DNA of 64,000 nt from CAZJRB01 sp964547995 (GTDB lineage: Bacteria; Planctomycetota; Planctomycetia; Pirellulales; Thermoguttaceae). The notes under the pieces were generated by a model. The model saw only the letters and a program-made list of their open reading frames with translations, was not told the origin of the DNA and made no database searches. Below, one piece after another: positions 23,876 through 33,074 of this stretch (position 1 is the first letter of the stretch; each line of letters starts with the position of its first letter). The DNA is taken from NCBI GenBank assembly GCA_964547995.1, contig CAZJRB010000023.1, positions 1 to 64,000 of the forward strand, in the 5' to 3' direction. The position numbers and the translations under genes were made by a program.

Positions 23876-25324
23876 ATGAAGCAACTCCCTCTGCTGCCGC
23901 TGGTTCTCGACGGCGTCCCCCCGGGGCTGGTCCAGGCCCTGGTGCAGGAGGGTGTGCCGGTCCGCGAGCGCGACGAGAATCACTCGGCGGGCCGGTTCGT
24001 GCTGTTCGATTCGCGCTGCGGGCCTTGCGAGGCGGTCGTCAAGGGCCAGACGGCGATCGATATCGATCCGCTTCGAGAGGGATTCAACAGCGATCCGTTC
24101 GACGCACTGCTCGACACGCGTTCCGCCCGCCATTACTTTGACATCTTCGGGTTGCCGGTCGCCGAAGAAGTCGCGTGTGTCGATCGCCGGCGGGTCCGGC
24201 GGCGCATCCTTTACAGACTCCGCGCGGAGATCGAAAAGGCCGGCGGGATCTGGCTTTGCCTCGCGGCGTATCCCTTTCCGTATCGCAGCGCGCTGAACTT
24301 CCGGATCGACTACGACGAGTACGACAACAAAGACTTCGAGAGCACGCTCAACGCCGTTGCCGGCAACGAACACGCCACGAGCCACTTCGTCAACGCGGCG
24401 GCGTACCTGCCGCACAAGGTGGCCCTGGAAAGGTTCTGCGGGCTCGACGTCGGTTCCCACGGATTCCGTCACCACACCTATCGAACCCGCCAAGAGAACC
24501 TGGACAACATCCGGCGGGGGATCGACTTGCTTCGGGCGTGCGGGATCGAACCTTCCGGCTTTGTCGCCCCGGGCGGCCGGTTCAATCGCGGTCTGCTCCT
24601 GGCAATGAGATCGTTAAAAATCACCCACAGTTCGGAGTTCGGACTCGCCTACGACGACCTCCCGTTCTTCCCGCAAGGCAGCAACGTCCTACAAATCCCC
24701 ATCCACCCGGTCTGCCTCGGCATCTTCCTGGAGACCGTGCAGGGCGAAAACGGGCGACGCGCGGCAGCCACCCAACAGGCCGTTCGCGCGGCCGTCGAAC
24801 ACTTCTGCCAGACCGCCCGGGCCAAGTACCGGGCGGGCGAGCCGGTTTTCCTCTATGGACATCCGACCGGTCGCTTGGGACGTTATCCTCAAGTCCTTCG
24901 AGCGGTGTTCGAGGAGGCCGAAAGCTTCGCAGCCGTCTGGAAGACCACGCTCAGCGAATTTGCCCGGTGGTGGCGGTTGCGAAGCCGCGTGCGCATCAGA
25001 GTGATCGAGTGCGGCGGGCAGTTCGTCGTCCGGGCGGTACACCAGCCGAAGACGTATCAACCGGCCGTCGAATACTGGCGGGGCCGGCACGTCGCTCGCA
25101 TGCCCCTTGCCGGCCGCGAAGTCCGCTTCGCGCCGGCCGCCTTGGCCTATGAACGCCCCACGCCCAACCCCGGCATCCGCGCCGTGCGCGACCAGCGCCC
25201 GAAAAGACTCCGCGAGCAGATTCTGCGGATGGTCGATTGGGAAAAGGAAACGCCGGTCGAGGAAATCGCCGCGAGCAATCTGCGGAATCTGGCAAAACGC
25301 ACGCTCCGAAGATGGCGGGCGTGA
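23876..25324 (+). CDS. polysaccharide deacetylase-like (NodB-fold) protein
   Basis: A 482-residue protein. Residues ~140-330 contain a NodB-like deacetylase pattern: NFRIDYDEYD with D145 and D147, DVGSHGFRHHTY with H195 and H199 as metal-binding His, FVAPGGRFN, and FLYGHPTGRLG with a further His. Such enzymes remove acetyl groups from carbohydrate chains. The N-terminal region (1-110) and the C-terminal ~130 residues are not recognised. No signal peptide is visible, so it may act in the cytoplasm on a lipid-linked glycan. It follows the GT2 gene by 9 bases, as the last gene of the surface-glycan locus. Confidence 0.72.
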   Translation: MKQLPLLPLVLDGVPPGLVQALVQEGVPVRERDENHSAGRFVLFDSRCGPCEAVVKGQTAIDIDPLREGFNSDPFDALLDTRSARHYFDIFGLPVAEEVACVDRRRVRRRILYRLRAEIEKAGGIWLCLAAYPFPYRSALNFRIDYDEYDNKDFESTLNAVAGNEHATSHFVNAAAYLPHKVALERFCGLDVGSHGFRHHTYRTRQENLDNIRRGIDLLRACGIEPSGFVAPGGRFNRGLLLAMRSLKITHSSEFGLAYDDLPFFPQGSNVLQIPIHPVCLGIFLETVQGENGRRAAATQQAVRAAVEHFCQTARAKYRAGEPVFLYGHPTGRLGRYPQVLRAVFEEAESFAAVWKTTLSEFARWWRLRSRVRIRVIECGGQFVVRAVHQPKTYQPAVEYWRGRHVARMPLAGREVRFAPAALAYERPTPNPGIRAVRDQRPKRLREQILRMVDWEKETPVEEIAASNLRNLAKRTLRRWRA

Positions 25325-25330
25325 AGGAAG

Positions 25331-25370
25331 GTGGGAGCGGGAGAGCAGGAGAACAGGGGAGCAGGGGAAC
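25331..25370 (+). repeat. short purine-rich imperfect tandem repeat
   Basis: Repeated GAGCAGGAGAACAGGGGAGC-type octamer-like units lie between the convergent deacetylase and metG genes. No gene function is suggested. Confidence 0.5.
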
Positions 25371-25449
25371 CTGCGGTTGTAAAGCTGTGACTTGGGGGCT
25401 ACCGGGTCGCTTGCGTTGCAAAAGAATGCCAATCTTGCGACATGCTTGA

Positions 25450-27474
25450 CTAATGCACCCGCTGGCCCGGTTTCGCACCCTCGTCCGGGTAGAGGAGAAA
25501 GATGTCGCTATCGCCGGGGCCGGCGGCGAGGATCATCCCTTCGCTTAGGCCGAACTTCATTTTCCGTGAGGCGAGGTTCGCCGCGCAGACGACCAGCCGG
25601 CCAATCAGGTCTTCGGGCCGGTAAACGCCCTTGATCCCGGCGAAGACGGTCCGCGTTTCGTTGCCGCCGAGACTCAGGACGAGCTTGATGAGCTTCTTGG
25701 CCTTCGGTACGTCCTCGGCAGCCACGACGCGTGCGACGCGGAGATCGACCTTCAGGAAGTCGTCGAAGCTGCACGTTGGGGCGAGCGGTTCGGCCTTGAG
25801 GGTCTCGTCGCTGTCGTGGAACGCGGCGGCCGATTCGGCCGGCTCCTCCTCCTTGCTTTCAGCGATCATGGCGTCGACCTTCTTCCGATCGACCCGCCGC
25901 ATCATGTGTTCGAAATTCTCGACAGCGACCTCCAGGAGCGGCGTCTTCGATTCGTCCCAGTGCCGGATCGGCTTGTTCAACAGTTTGCCCGTCTGTTCGG
26001 CCAGGCGCGGCAGAACGGGCGCAAGGTAGATCGCCAGTTGCCGGAACAGGTTCAACCCGATCGTGCAAACGTCGCGGAGTTCGTCCGCCTTGTCGGGGTC
26101 CTTGGCGAGCTTCCACGGCGCGTGGTCCTCGACGAATTTGTTGGCGCGGTCGGAGATCGCGAGTATCTGGCGCATGGCCTTGGCGTAGTCGCAGCTTTCG
26201 TACGCCTCGGCGATTTTATCACCCTCTTTGGCCGCTTGCTCGAACAGCCCGCCGTCGTCGGGGTATACTTCCGCGAGCCCGGTCTTCGCGGCGAATTTCG
26301 CGGTCCGGCTGCCGAGATTCACGACGTTGCCCACCATGTCGGAGTTGACCTTGTCGACGAACTCCGCAAGGTTCAGATCGAGGTCCTCAACCCGCGCGTT
26401 CAACTTCGAGGCATAATAGTAGCGCAGGTACGCCGGATCGAGATGCTTCAGGTAGGTCGACGCCTGGATGAACGTGCCTTTGGTTTTCGCCATCTTCTCA
26501 CCGTCGACGGTCAGGAAGCCGTGGATCTGGATCCTCCTCGGCAGCTCAAACCGCGAGGTCTCGAGCATCGCCGGCCAGAACAACGTGTGGAAGTAGGTGA
26601 TGTCCTTGCCGATGAAGTGGTGGATTTCGGTTGCCTCGCTCGCCCACCAGTCGTCAAAATTCTCGCCGTGCTCCTTGCACCACGCCATGGTCGACGCCAT
26701 GTAGCCGATCGGGGCGTCGAACCAGACGTACCAGTAATTGTCCGGGCTGTCGGGGATCCGGAACCCGAAATACGGTGCCGGCCGCGAAACGTCCCAGTCG
26801 CGCAGCGGCTCGTGGAGAAAGTGGCCCTTGAGGTAATTGGCGATCTCCGGCTGCAAATGCTCGCCGCCTTGCGTCCAGCCGTCAAGGAAATCGTGCAGCT
26901 TCTCGATGTTGATGAACAGGTGGTCGGCGGTGCGGACCTCCGGTTTCGTGCCGGACAGCGTGCTCACCGGGTCGATCAGCTCGACGGGGCTGTAGTGGGC
27001 GCCGCATTCGCAACTGTCGCCGTACTGGTCCCTTTTGCCGCATTTCGGGCAGGTCCCCTTGACGTACCGGTCCGCCAGAAAGGTATCGGCCTCGGTGTCG
27101 TAAAGCTGCGTTACCGCTTGTTCGCTAACCAGGCCCGCCTCGCGGATCGACTGCCAGATCTCCTCGCACAACTCGCGGTTTTCCGGGCTGTGGGTGCTGC
27201 CGTAGTTGTCGAACTCGATATCGAAGCCCGCGAAGTCCGCGACGTGGGCCTTCTGCATCTTGGCGATCAGCTCCTCCTCGCCGATTCCCTCCTGCTTCGC
27301 CCGGATCATGATGGCGGTGCCGTGGGTGTCGTCGGCGCAGATATAGATGCACCGGTTCCCGCGCAGCTTCTGGAACCGCACCCAGATGTCGGTCTGGAGG
27401 TATTCCACCAGATGGCCGATGTGGATGTGGCCATTGGCGTAGGGCAGGGCGCTGGTGACGAGGATTTGTCGCAT
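25450..27474 (-). CDS. metG: methionyl-tRNA synthetase
   Basis: A 674-residue class I aminoacyl-tRNA synthetase that charges tRNA with methionine. Its HIGH motif is HIHIGH at residues 16-21. The zinc knuckle is C142PKC145...C155EC157, and the KMSKS-like loop is KMAKTKG at 327-333. A helical anticodon-binding domain follows. The C-terminal ~105 residues (from about 570, FDDFLKVDLRVARVV) form the Trbp111-type tRNA-binding domain found in dimeric MetRS. Length is normal. The start is the ATG whose N terminus reads MRQILVTSALPYANG, immediately before the HIGH region. The gene is divergent from the ATPase gene. Confidence 0.97.
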   Translation of the reverse strand: MRQILVTSALPYANGHIHIGHLVEYLQTDIWVRFQKLRGNRCIYICADDTHGTAIMIRAKQEGIGEEELIAKMQKAHVADFAGFDIEFDNYGSTHSPENRELCEEIWQSIREAGLVSEQAVTQLYDTEADTFLADRYVKGTCPKCGKRDQYGDSCECGAHYSPVELIDPVSTLSGTKPEVRTADHLFINIEKLHDFLDGWTQGGEHLQPEIANYLKGHFLHEPLRDWDVSRPAPYFGFRIPDSPDNYWYVWFDAPIGYMASTMAWCKEHGENFDDWWASEATEIHHFIGKDITYFHTLFWPAMLETSRFELPRRIQIHGFLTVDGEKMAKTKGTFIQASTYLKHLDPAYLRYYYASKLNARVEDLDLNLAEFVDKVNSDMVGNVVNLGSRTAKFAAKTGLAEVYPDDGGLFEQAAKEGDKIAEAYESCDYAKAMRQILAISDRANKFVEDHAPWKLAKDPDKADELRDVCTIGLNLFRQLAIYLAPVLPRLAEQTGKLLNKPIRHWDESKTPLLEVAVENFEHMMRRVDRKKVDAMIAESKEEEPAESAAAFHDSDETLKAEPLAPTCSFDDFLKVDLRVARVVAAEDVPKAKKLIKLVLSLGGNETRTVFAGIKGVYRPEDLIGRLVVCAANLASRKMKFGLSEGMILAAGPGDSDIFLLYPDEGAKPGQRVH

Positions 27475-27661
27475 GGCGGCCGTTTCTCCGCGGTGGTGTC
27501 TATGATTTCTGGCGAAAGCAAACGCCCTATTGTAACGAAGGGTTGTGGGGACGGGGAGAGGGAAATCGACTTCCCCCGCCTGTTGGGGGTTGTGTTCCCC
27601 AGGATTTCAGCGACAATCAAGGATGTGCATGATTTCCTGCCCTCCCATTGCGAGAGAAGAA

Positions 27662-28810
27662 ATGGAACTGAAGTCGATTAACTACTCTCAGTATGATGGT
27701 GAGCTAGACGAATGGCGATTGGAGGGCCTGGAACTTGGCCGAGTCAACTTGCTGGTCAGCAGCAATGCCGTCGGCAAGACCAGGACACTCAACGTTATTA
27801 ACGGTCTGGCGGCTCTCCTGTCAGGCAGAGTCAAGCTCCGTTTTCGGAGCGGAAACTACGACACAAGGCTTGAACATGACGGAAAGGTGTTCCAATATGT
27901 CTTAGAGTACCGCGACGCACAGGTGGTTCGCGAGGAATTCCGTCGCAATAAAACTGAAGTCTTGCTCCAGCGCGGGGAGGGAGGTGCTGGGAAAATCTTT
28001 GCGGAGAAGATCGGCGGTCTGATGGAATTCCAGACTCCGGAGGATGAGTTGGCGGCCGTAGCACGCCGGGACACAGTTCAACACTCGTTTCTCGATCCGC
28101 TGACACAGTGGGCAAATTCCACTTATCATTATGCTTTCGGGTCCGATATGGGCAAGAATCGCTTTGCGGCAATAACAGGGAGCGAAAAGGGCGAATTTGA
28201 CCCGCACAATACAGAGGCAGTAGTCGTCATCTTCAAAAAGGGGCAAGAAGACTTCGGGGATCGGTTCGAGAAAGCTATCAGGCAGGATATGGAGTCAATC
28301 GGCTACTGTCTGGATCACGTGAATACCGATATGCCGTCGTCCGTCACTATCAGAACGCCGCTGGGGGCCGAAGTCGTTGGTTTGTATGCCAAGGAGACCG
28401 ATCTGAAAGGGGAAACAGATCAGCACAATATGTCGCAAGGCATGTTTCGGGCGTTTTCGATCATCATCCAGTTGAACTACCTGTTGATGGGCAGCAAGCC
28501 GAGTTGCATCCTGATCGACGATATTGGAGAGGGACTCGACTTCGAACGATCCTGCGCGCTCATCGAATTGCTCATAGAAAAAGTTGAAGGGGCGCCGGTC
28601 CAACTTGTGATGGCAACCAACGATCGTTTTGTCATGAACAAAGTCCCGCTGGAAGTCTGGTCGGTATTGCAGCGCGAGCCGGGCGTGTGCCGCGTCCGCA
28701 ACTATGCCAATTCCAAAGATCTCTTCGACGAGTTCAAATTCACCGGCATGAACAACTTCGACTTCTTCGCCTGCGACTACCTCAACCGGGAACATCAGGT
28801 GAATGAATAA
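27662..28810 (+). CDS. AAA-family ATPase (ABC/AAA15-like), putative defence gene
   Basis: A 382-residue P-loop ATPase. Walker A is SSNAVGKT at 33-40, lacking the usual first Gly. A signature-like QHNMSQGMFRAFSIII and Walker B SCILIDDIGEGLDFERS are followed by the H-loop-like region VMATNDRFVMNK. This arrangement is that of AAA15/AAA21 (OLD-like) ATPases. Its stop overlaps the start of the TOPRIM-like gene by eight bases, so they are one operon. ATPase plus TOPRIM pairs include known defence systems such as PARIS (AriA/AriB). GC content looks lower than in neighbours, hinting at transfer. The ATG at 27662 was chosen as the start of a coherent domain. Confidence 0.72.
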   Translation: MELKSINYSQYDGELDEWRLEGLELGRVNLLVSSNAVGKTRTLNVINGLAALLSGRVKLRFRSGNYDTRLEHDGKVFQYVLEYRDAQVVREEFRRNKTEVLLQRGEGGAGKIFAEKIGGLMEFQTPEDELAAVARRDTVQHSFLDPLTQWANSTYHYAFGSDMGKNRFAAITGSEKGEFDPHNTEAVVVIFKKGQEDFGDRFEKAIRQDMESIGYCLDHVNTDMPSSVTIRTPLGAEVVGLYAKETDLKGETDQHNMSQGMFRAFSIIIQLNYLLMGSKPSCILIDDIGEGLDFERSCALIELLIEKVEGAPVQLVMATNDRFVMNKVPLEVWSVLQREPGVCRVRNYANSKDLFDEFKFTGMNNFDFFACDYLNREHQVNE

Positions 28811-29510
28811 GCTTGCCGTCTTCGTTGAAGGCCAAACCGAACAGGTGTTCGTCGAGAGACTCTTGCGCGAAATCGCGGGCAACAAAGAGATCGAAATCAA
28901 GGATTGCAGACCAACCGGCCGTCGGAAAGGCAAACCCACGCACCTGCATATTGAGGCTTCTACCGCAGATTCACGCAACAAGTTCTTCGTTCTGATTGTC
29001 GATTGCGGTGGTGACGAGCGTGTCAAGTCGCTGATTCGAGACAACTACGACAGCCTTGTGAAAAAGGGGTACCAGGCCATCATCGGAATCAGGGACGTCT
29101 TCCCTGAGCAGCGGGCAAACATTCCCAAACTGCGGGCGGGATTGCACTACAGGATGAAAACGGTCCCCATCCAGGTCGAGTTCATCCTCGCGGTGATGGA
29201 AATCGAGGCATGGTTCATCGCCGAATACACCCATTTCCGGCGTCTGAGTAACCGGTTGACCGTCGAGCGGATCCAATCAGAAATCGGGTTCGATCCAAGC
29301 ACCGACGATATTGAGTTGAGAGATCATCCGTCCGAGGATATCCGCAACATTTATCAGCTTGCCGGCTTCGCGTACAACAAGAGCAAGACGAACGTGCAAC
29401 GAACGGTTGGTCTGCTGGACTATGCGAATATCTACGTGGAACTGGGCCAGAAGATCAACGACCTGAACTGCTTGCTGGAACAGATCGACGCGTTTTTGTC
29501 GAACGGTTAG
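28803..29510 (+). CDS. TOPRIM/DUF4276-like protein, putative nuclease partner of the ATPase
   Basis: A 235-residue protein. Its N terminus LAVFVEGQTEQVFVERLL (E9, E13), FVLIVDCGGDERV (D67, D71) and VMEIEAWFIAE (E133, E135) resemble the E...DxD arrangement of TOPRIM-fold nucleases and the DUF4276 family. The EIEAWF motif is typical of the latter as I recall it. It is translated from a start inside the ATPase gene and therefore belongs to the same operon. In analogous systems the ATPase senses a trigger and the TOPRIM subunit cleaves nucleic acid; that is inference here. Lower GC matches the ATPase gene. Confidence 0.7.
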   Translation: MNKLAVFVEGQTEQVFVERLLREIAGNKEIEIKDCRPTGRRKGKPTHLHIEASTADSRNKFFVLIVDCGGDERVKSLIRDNYDSLVKKGYQAIIGIRDVFPEQRANIPKLRAGLHYRMKTVPIQVEFILAVMEIEAWFIAEYTHFRRLSNRLTVERIQSEIGFDPSTDDIELRDHPSEDIRNIYQLAGFAYNKSKTNVQRTVGLLDYANIYVELGQKINDLNCLLEQIDAFLSNG

Positions 29511-29536
29511 TACAACGCGTGTGACGTTGTACTTTC

Positions 29537-30019
29537 TTACTGCCGGACCGCAAGCGGTTCTCGTTTCGCCCGGATGCAAAGCAGCACCAGCAACGCCAGC
29601 GGCACCAACATGTCGGTCCAGAAGATCACTCCGGCGTTGTTGGGGGCGAAGTTGTGGGCAACGATCATCTGGCGGGCGTGACCGAACGCCGCGCCGAAGC
29701 CGAAACACGAAATGCCGATTACCGTTGCCGCCTGAAAACCGCGGCTCCGCCACGGGCAAAGAACGCCCAGCACCCCGAACCCGAGGTTGGCCACCGCGAC
29801 CTCGAACTGGAACGGGCTGGTCTTCCAGCCGATGCTTTCGGCAACCCGTTGGGCGAAGAACGCGTGCCCGACGAATCCCCAAAGCGATCCAAGCCCCACC
29901 GAACAGAACAGCAGCCAGCGAAGCAGACTGTCGGTCGGCGTTCTGCCGGAAAGTCGGGTATCGGCCGCGGCCGTCAAAACGGCCAGGGCCAACAGGATAG
30001 CGGGAAAGTAAGTCATCAT
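29537..30019 (-). CDS. DUF6790-like four-helix membrane protein
   Basis: A 160-residue membrane protein with four hydrophobic helices: MMTYFPAILLALAVLTAAAD, LLFCSVGLGSLWGFVGHAFF, AVANLGFGVLGVLCPWRSR/ATVIGISCFGFGAAFGHA, and WTDMLVPLALLVLLCIRA. The central segment SPFQFEVAVANLGFGVLG resembles the DUF6790 family of small membrane proteins of unknown function. The ATG at 30019 is used. It is divergent from the BrkB gene. No enzymatic motif is visible. Confidence 0.65.
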   Translation of the reverse strand: MMTYFPAILLALAVLTAAADTRLSGRTPTDSLLRWLLFCSVGLGSLWGFVGHAFFAQRVAESIGWKTSPFQFEVAVANLGFGVLGVLCPWRSRGFQAATVIGISCFGFGAAFGHARQMIVAHNFAPNNAGVIFWTDMLVPLALLVLLCIRAKREPLAVRQ

Positions 30020-30160
30020 TTCCTCCTCCAGCGTTTTTCCACCAGCGGCTGCAGCCTTCTCTTCTAGTCGACATCACTCCATTCTACTCTTTGTCGCCGT
30101 TGGCAGATACACTAAGATGGATGGAGACGCCAACCGGTCGTACCCAGCAGAGCGTAAGCC

Positions 30161-31075
30161 ATGTCGGCAAAACGGAAAATACCTGCGTTCGGGCCTGCCG
30201 GACCATTCATCCGGCAGATGCAAACGGCCGCCAGGTCCTGGACGCGCCACAACAGCAACATGATGTCGGCGGCGCTGGCCTATTATGCCACGTGCTCGCT
30301 CTTCCCGGCGGTTCTGCTGCTAATTTCGATTCTTGCGGTCGCGCATCGCCTGTCGTCCGGCGTTCAAGATGCCCAACAACAGTTGCTTACCATCGTTGCC
30401 GGCCAGACCTCGGCGGCCGTGGCCGACCATTTGCACAACGCGCTCGATGCCCTCCACTCCGGGGCTTCGGTGAGCGGGCCGCTCGGGGGGGTGCTCTTGG
30501 CCATCATGGCAATGGGGGTTTTCGCGAATATTGAAAACGCATGCGATCGCATCTTCGGCACCGAAGGCCCCGCGGAACACGGAATCTGGCCGGCGATCAG
30601 TCTCGCCTTGTTTCGCCGGCTTCGGGCGTTCCTGATGTTGATGTGCGTCGGGTCCTTCGTGATCTTGCTGCTCGTCGGCGGGCTCGTCTCGTCGGCGCTT
30701 TACCGCTACGCCGACGGCTTGGAAGCCGGCTACTTCTGGAAGTTGTTTCAAATTTCCGTAACCATCCTGCTCAACTGGCTCCTGTTCACACTCCTCTACA
30801 AGTTCCTCCCGCGCGTGCCGATCCGATGGCGCGACGCGCTGAAGGGCGGCGCTCTGATGACCCTGTTATGGGAAGTCAGCCGGCACGTGCTGGCCTTCGT
30901 GCTGTTGAGCAAGAAGTACTCGGCCTACGGGGTCGTCGGTTCGCTCCTGGCGTTGATCCTCTGGCTCTACGTCTCCAACGCGATTTTGCTCTTCGCTGCG
31001 GAATACGTCCGCGTGCTCCGCGACGAGCGCGGGACGAAGCCCGGGCAAGTCCACGAGGAGATCGCTCGAAAATAG
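30161..31075 (+). CDS. YihY/BrkB family inner-membrane protein
   Basis: A 304-residue inner-membrane protein. The N-terminal motif SAALAYYATCSLFPAVLLLI and later helices (SLALFRRLRAFLMLMCVGSF, FKLFQISVTILLNWLLFTLLYKFLP) are typical of the YihY/virulence factor BrkB family (formerly mislabelled RNase BN), whose function is poorly defined. The C-terminal part includes KYSAYGVVGSLLALILWLYV and FAAEYVRVLRDE, the family's conserved end. About six transmembrane helices are expected. It sits between a divergent small membrane protein gene and the GTPase gene. Confidence 0.88.
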   Translation: MSAKRKIPAFGPAGPFIRQMQTAARSWTRHNSNMMSAALAYYATCSLFPAVLLLISILAVAHRLSSGVQDAQQQLLTIVAGQTSAAVADHLHNALDALHSGASVSGPLGGVLLAIMAMGVFANIENACDRIFGTEGPAEHGIWPAISLALFRRLRAFLMLMCVGSFVILLLVGGLVSSALYRYADGLEAGYFWKLFQISVTILLNWLLFTLLYKFLPRVPIRWRDALKGGALMTLLWEVSRHVLAFVLLSKKYSAYGVVGSLLALILWLYVSNAILLFAAEYVRVLRDERGTKPGQVHEEIARK

Positions 31076-31228
31076 CTTCGGCGAGCACGGACGTCACACG
31101 TTATAAACCCGCTTGCCGGACTTTTCCCGGTCACGTTTCGCACTCGCGTTATGGGGGGGTTGTGTAGTACAATAGAATCATTGCCATTGGCGATTCCCAT
31201 GGCACTGCCGCTCCCCGAAAGTCCCCGC

Positions 31229-33070
31229 ATGACCGACTACCAATCCTTCGCCGGCGAAATCAAGCGGCTCGACCGCTCGCTGACCGATCTGGAACCGGTC
31301 GCGGCCCGTGTCGGCGTCGCCGCGCCGCAAGGCCGGGAGTGGTTCGACCTGCTGCAGAACAAGCTGCTGCCGCAGGTCGATACGGATCCGCTTCTGGTCG
31401 TGGGCATCGTCGGCGGAACGAACATCGGAAAGTCGGTCATCTTCAATCACCTTGCCGGCGAGGTGGCCAGCACGGCCAGCCCGTTGGCCGCCGGCACGAA
31501 ACATCCCATCTGCCTGGTCCCGCCGGGCGTCGACGACCCCGCCGTGCTCGGCCGGCTCTTCGAGCAGTTCGAGCTGCGGCCGTGGACGACCCCCGACGAT
31601 CCGCTCGGCGACTCGCCCGAGGACCGGCTCTTCTGGCGCGCCAGCGAGCGGATGCCGCCGCGGCTGCTGTTGCTCGATGCCCCCGACGTCGATTCCGACG
31701 TCGAGGTCAACTGGGAGCGTGCCCGGGCGATCCGCCAGGCGGCCGACGTCCTGCTCGCCGTCCTGACGCAACAGAAATACAACGACGCCGCGGTAAAGCA
31801 GTTCTTCCGCGCCGCCGTCGAGGCCGACAAGCCGATCGTCGTGCTGTTCAATCAGGTGGACCTCTATGCCGACCGCGAGTTCTGGCCGCAGTGGCTGGCG
31901 ACTTTCCGCACAGCGACCGGCGCGGAGCCGGAATTGGTCTACGTGATTCCTTACGACCGCGAAGCGGTCAAGGAGCTTGCGTTGCCGTTCTACTCGGTGG
32001 GGCCCGACGGCCGCGAACTGCCAAAGGAGGGGACCAGCCTGCGCGACGAGATGGCCTCGCTGCACTTCGACGCGATCAAGATCCGCACGTTTCGCGGGGC
32101 CCTTTCGCGCGTGCTTGACGACGAACGGGGCCTCGGCGAATACCTCGGATCGATCCGCCGCGCGGCCGGTGAGTTCTCCGCCGCCGCCGGGGCACTTTCC
32201 GCCACCGAAATGGCACGCGTCGCATGGCCGTCGCTCCCCGCCGGCGTGCTCGTCGACGAAATCCGCCAGTGGTGGAACACCGGACGCGCCGAGTGGTCCC
32301 GACGCATCCACGGCTTCTACCGCAAGCTTGGCCAAGGCGTCACCTGGCCGGTCCGCGCCGCCTGGGGAGCCATGACCGGACCCCGGGCCGATCCCCTGAC
32401 ACTGTTCCAACACCAGGAGCGCGAGGCCATCGTGCTGGCGGTCCAGAAAATGCTCGACGAACTCGACCGGCTTGCCCGGGTTGGCAACGAAACCCTGCGA
32501 CCGCGGCTGATGCGGCTCCTCGGCGGCCGGGCACGCGAGTCCCTCCTGGAACACGTCCAACAAGCCCACGAACGGCTCCCCGCCGTCGACGACGACTACC
32601 GGACGTTTCTGCAATCGGAATTGGACGCGTGGCGGGCAGGGAATCCGCGCGTGGTCCGCTTTCTCCAGTCGCTCGACCACGCCGCGGCCATCGCCCGTCC
32701 CGCCATCACCATCTCGCTGGCCGTCAGCGGGTTTGTCCTGGCGGGCGATCTGGTGGGCCAGGCCGCCGTCCAGGTCGCCGGCGACACGGCGGGCCAAATC
32801 GCCACCGAAGCCGCCATCGCCGGGGGAATCACCGGCGGCGGGGAGGCCGCACTGAGCACCGCCGGGGAAGGCATCCAGCAGGCCGCCGCAAGACTCTTCA
32901 CCCGCCTCCAGTCCGGCTACGCAAAAAAACGCGCCGACTGGCTCGCCGGTTGGCTCGAAGACGAACTCCTCGGCGGACTCCTGTCCGACCTCCGCTCCGG
33001 GGCAAAGGTCTCCGAGTGCGAAGCGTTCCGCGCGGTCGAACAGGCCGCCCGGACACTGACGTTGGGATGA
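31229..33070 (+). CDS. dynamin-like GTPase-domain protein
   Basis: A 613-residue protein with an N-terminal G domain. The P-loop GGTNIGKS is at 62-69, the G3-like segment LLLLDAPDVDSDV at 147-157 (DxxG replaced by DAPD), and the G4-like NQVD at 208-211. A long helical region follows. A hydrophobic, Gly/Ala-rich segment near residues 510-570 (AIAGGITGGGEAALSTAG) may insert into membrane. The arrangement resembles bacterial dynamin-like or Era-like GTPases with unknown cellular roles. I chose the ATG at 31229; an ATG at 31199 is an alternative. The small membrane protein gene follows closely. Confidence 0.72.
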   Translation: MTDYQSFAGEIKRLDRSLTDLEPVAARVGVAAPQGREWFDLLQNKLLPQVDTDPLLVVGIVGGTNIGKSVIFNHLAGEVASTASPLAAGTKHPICLVPPGVDDPAVLGRLFEQFELRPWTTPDDPLGDSPEDRLFWRASERMPPRLLLLDAPDVDSDVEVNWERARAIRQAADVLLAVLTQQKYNDAAVKQFFRAAVEADKPIVVLFNQVDLYADREFWPQWLATFRTATGAEPELVYVIPYDREAVKELALPFYSVGPDGRELPKEGTSLRDEMASLHFDAIKIRTFRGALSRVLDDERGLGEYLGSIRRAAGEFSAAAGALSATEMARVAWPSLPAGVLVDEIRQWWNTGRAEWSRRIHGFYRKLGQGVTWPVRAAWGAMTGPRADPLTLFQHQEREAIVLAVQKMLDELDRLARVGNETLRPRLMRLLGGRARESLLEHVQQAHERLPAVDDDYRTFLQSELDAWRAGNPRVVRFLQSLDHAAAIARPAITISLAVSGFVLAGDLVGQAAVQVAGDTAGQIATEAAIAGGITGGGEAALSTAGEGIQQAAARLFTRLQSGYAKKRADWLAGWLEDELLGGLLSDLRSGAKVSECEAFRAVEQAARTLTLG

Positions 33071-33074
33071 AAAG

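Noticed and set aside
25816..27681. Long plus-strand open frame opposite metG
   Set aside because: It mirrors the methionyl-tRNA synthetase gene, which has clear HIGH and KMSKS-like motifs on the other strand.
27662..29510. Naming the ATPase-TOPRIM pair as PARIS AriA/AriB
   Set aside because: The TOPRIM subunit looks like DUF4276 rather than DUF4435, so only a resemblance is claimed.
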